A stretch of 64,000 nucleotides of DNA from Streptacidiphilus sp. PB12-B1b (GTDB lineage Bacteria > Actinomycetota > Actinomycetes > Streptomycetales > Streptomycetaceae). A model generated the notes under the pieces. The model saw only the letters and a program-made list of their open reading frames with translations. It did no database searches and had not been told where the DNA came from. Positions within the stretch are counted from its first letter, which is position 1; every line of letters starts with the position of its first letter. Below, in pieces: positions 63,983 through 64,000 of the stretch. Where the stretch lies: NCBI RefSeq assembly GCF_014084125.1, contig NZ_CP048405.1, positions 7,130,001-7,194,000 of the forward strand, written 5' to 3'. The position numbers and the translations under genes were made by a program.

Positions 63983-64000
63983 TTGTGAACGTGTGCACAA
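63983..64000. promoter_or_regulatory. Rex operator (ROP)
   Basis: TTGTGAACGTGTGCACAA matches the known ROP pattern TGTGAAC-N-GTTCACA closely. It lies 46 bases upstream of the rex start, at the window edge, and indicates autoregulation of the rex-hem operon by Rex. Confidence 0.85.

Overview
The window is very GC-rich DNA of a mycelial, spore-forming actinobacterium of the Streptomycetaceae (Streptomyces, Kitasatospora or Streptacidiphilus type). The evidence is the chaplin and rodlin spore-coat genes, the XRE regulator with DUF397 partners, a LAETG sortase substrate, a DasR-type site before a chitinase, GTG starts, and the rex-hemA-hemC-hemD-hemB operon with a Rex operator. No tRNA, rRNA, CRISPR array, transposase or integrase was recognised.

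Layout. 0-15 kb: the end of a cyclopropane fatty acid synthase gene, a TetR regulator, and a lipid catabolism set (deazaflavin oxidoreductase, acyl-CoA dehydrogenase, Ltp2-like thiolase, KAS III, DUF35 protein, serine hydrolase, DoxX, ADP-forming acyl-CoA synthetase, enoyl-CoA hydratase, flavin reductase). Five near-identical palindromes of the form CTGAyG-N3-CGTCAG lie in its promoters, so these genes probably form one regulon. 15-28 kb: ThpR, MarR with an MFS exporter, a LAETG surface protein, a purine permease, a CtpE-like P-type ATPase, an XRE/DUF397 module, a TetR/flavin monooxygenase pair with three operators, and a DUF2079 membrane protein. 28-38.5 kb: a large Hsp90/sacsin-type ATPase, the System II cytochrome c maturation operon (resA-ccdA-resB-ccsB), a histidine phosphatase and hemL.

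38.6-45.2 kb is an accessory patch. The 3' end of a 165-residue protein gene occurs three times (39.1, 43.2 and 44.4 kb), each copy starting at GCTCCACGAG. Between the copies lie two related ribbon-helix-helix/PIN toxin-antitoxin pairs and a secreted beta-helix/PKD protein. A Uma2 gene at the far edge carries a nonsense codon. This looks like repeated insertion at the 3' end of one gene.

45-52 kb: an SDR/TetR pair with three operators, a potassium channel, a secreted protein of unknown function, a GH18 chitinase and a lipoprotein. 52.9-57.8 kb is a surface-amyloid cluster: five chaplin genes (one frameshifted), three tandem rodlin genes and two secreted proteins of unknown function. 57.9-64 kb is the tetrapyrrole operon, read right to left: rex, hemA, hemC, hemD, hemB. 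A frameshift near the end of rex removes its expected stop, so rex reads in frame into hemA.

Together the haem operon, hemL and the cytochrome c maturation genes cover the first steps of haem supply and its attachment to cytochromes. The chaplin/rodlin cluster builds the hydrophobic coat of aerial hyphae and spores. All calls come from reading the sequence and from knowledge of the families; no database search was run.
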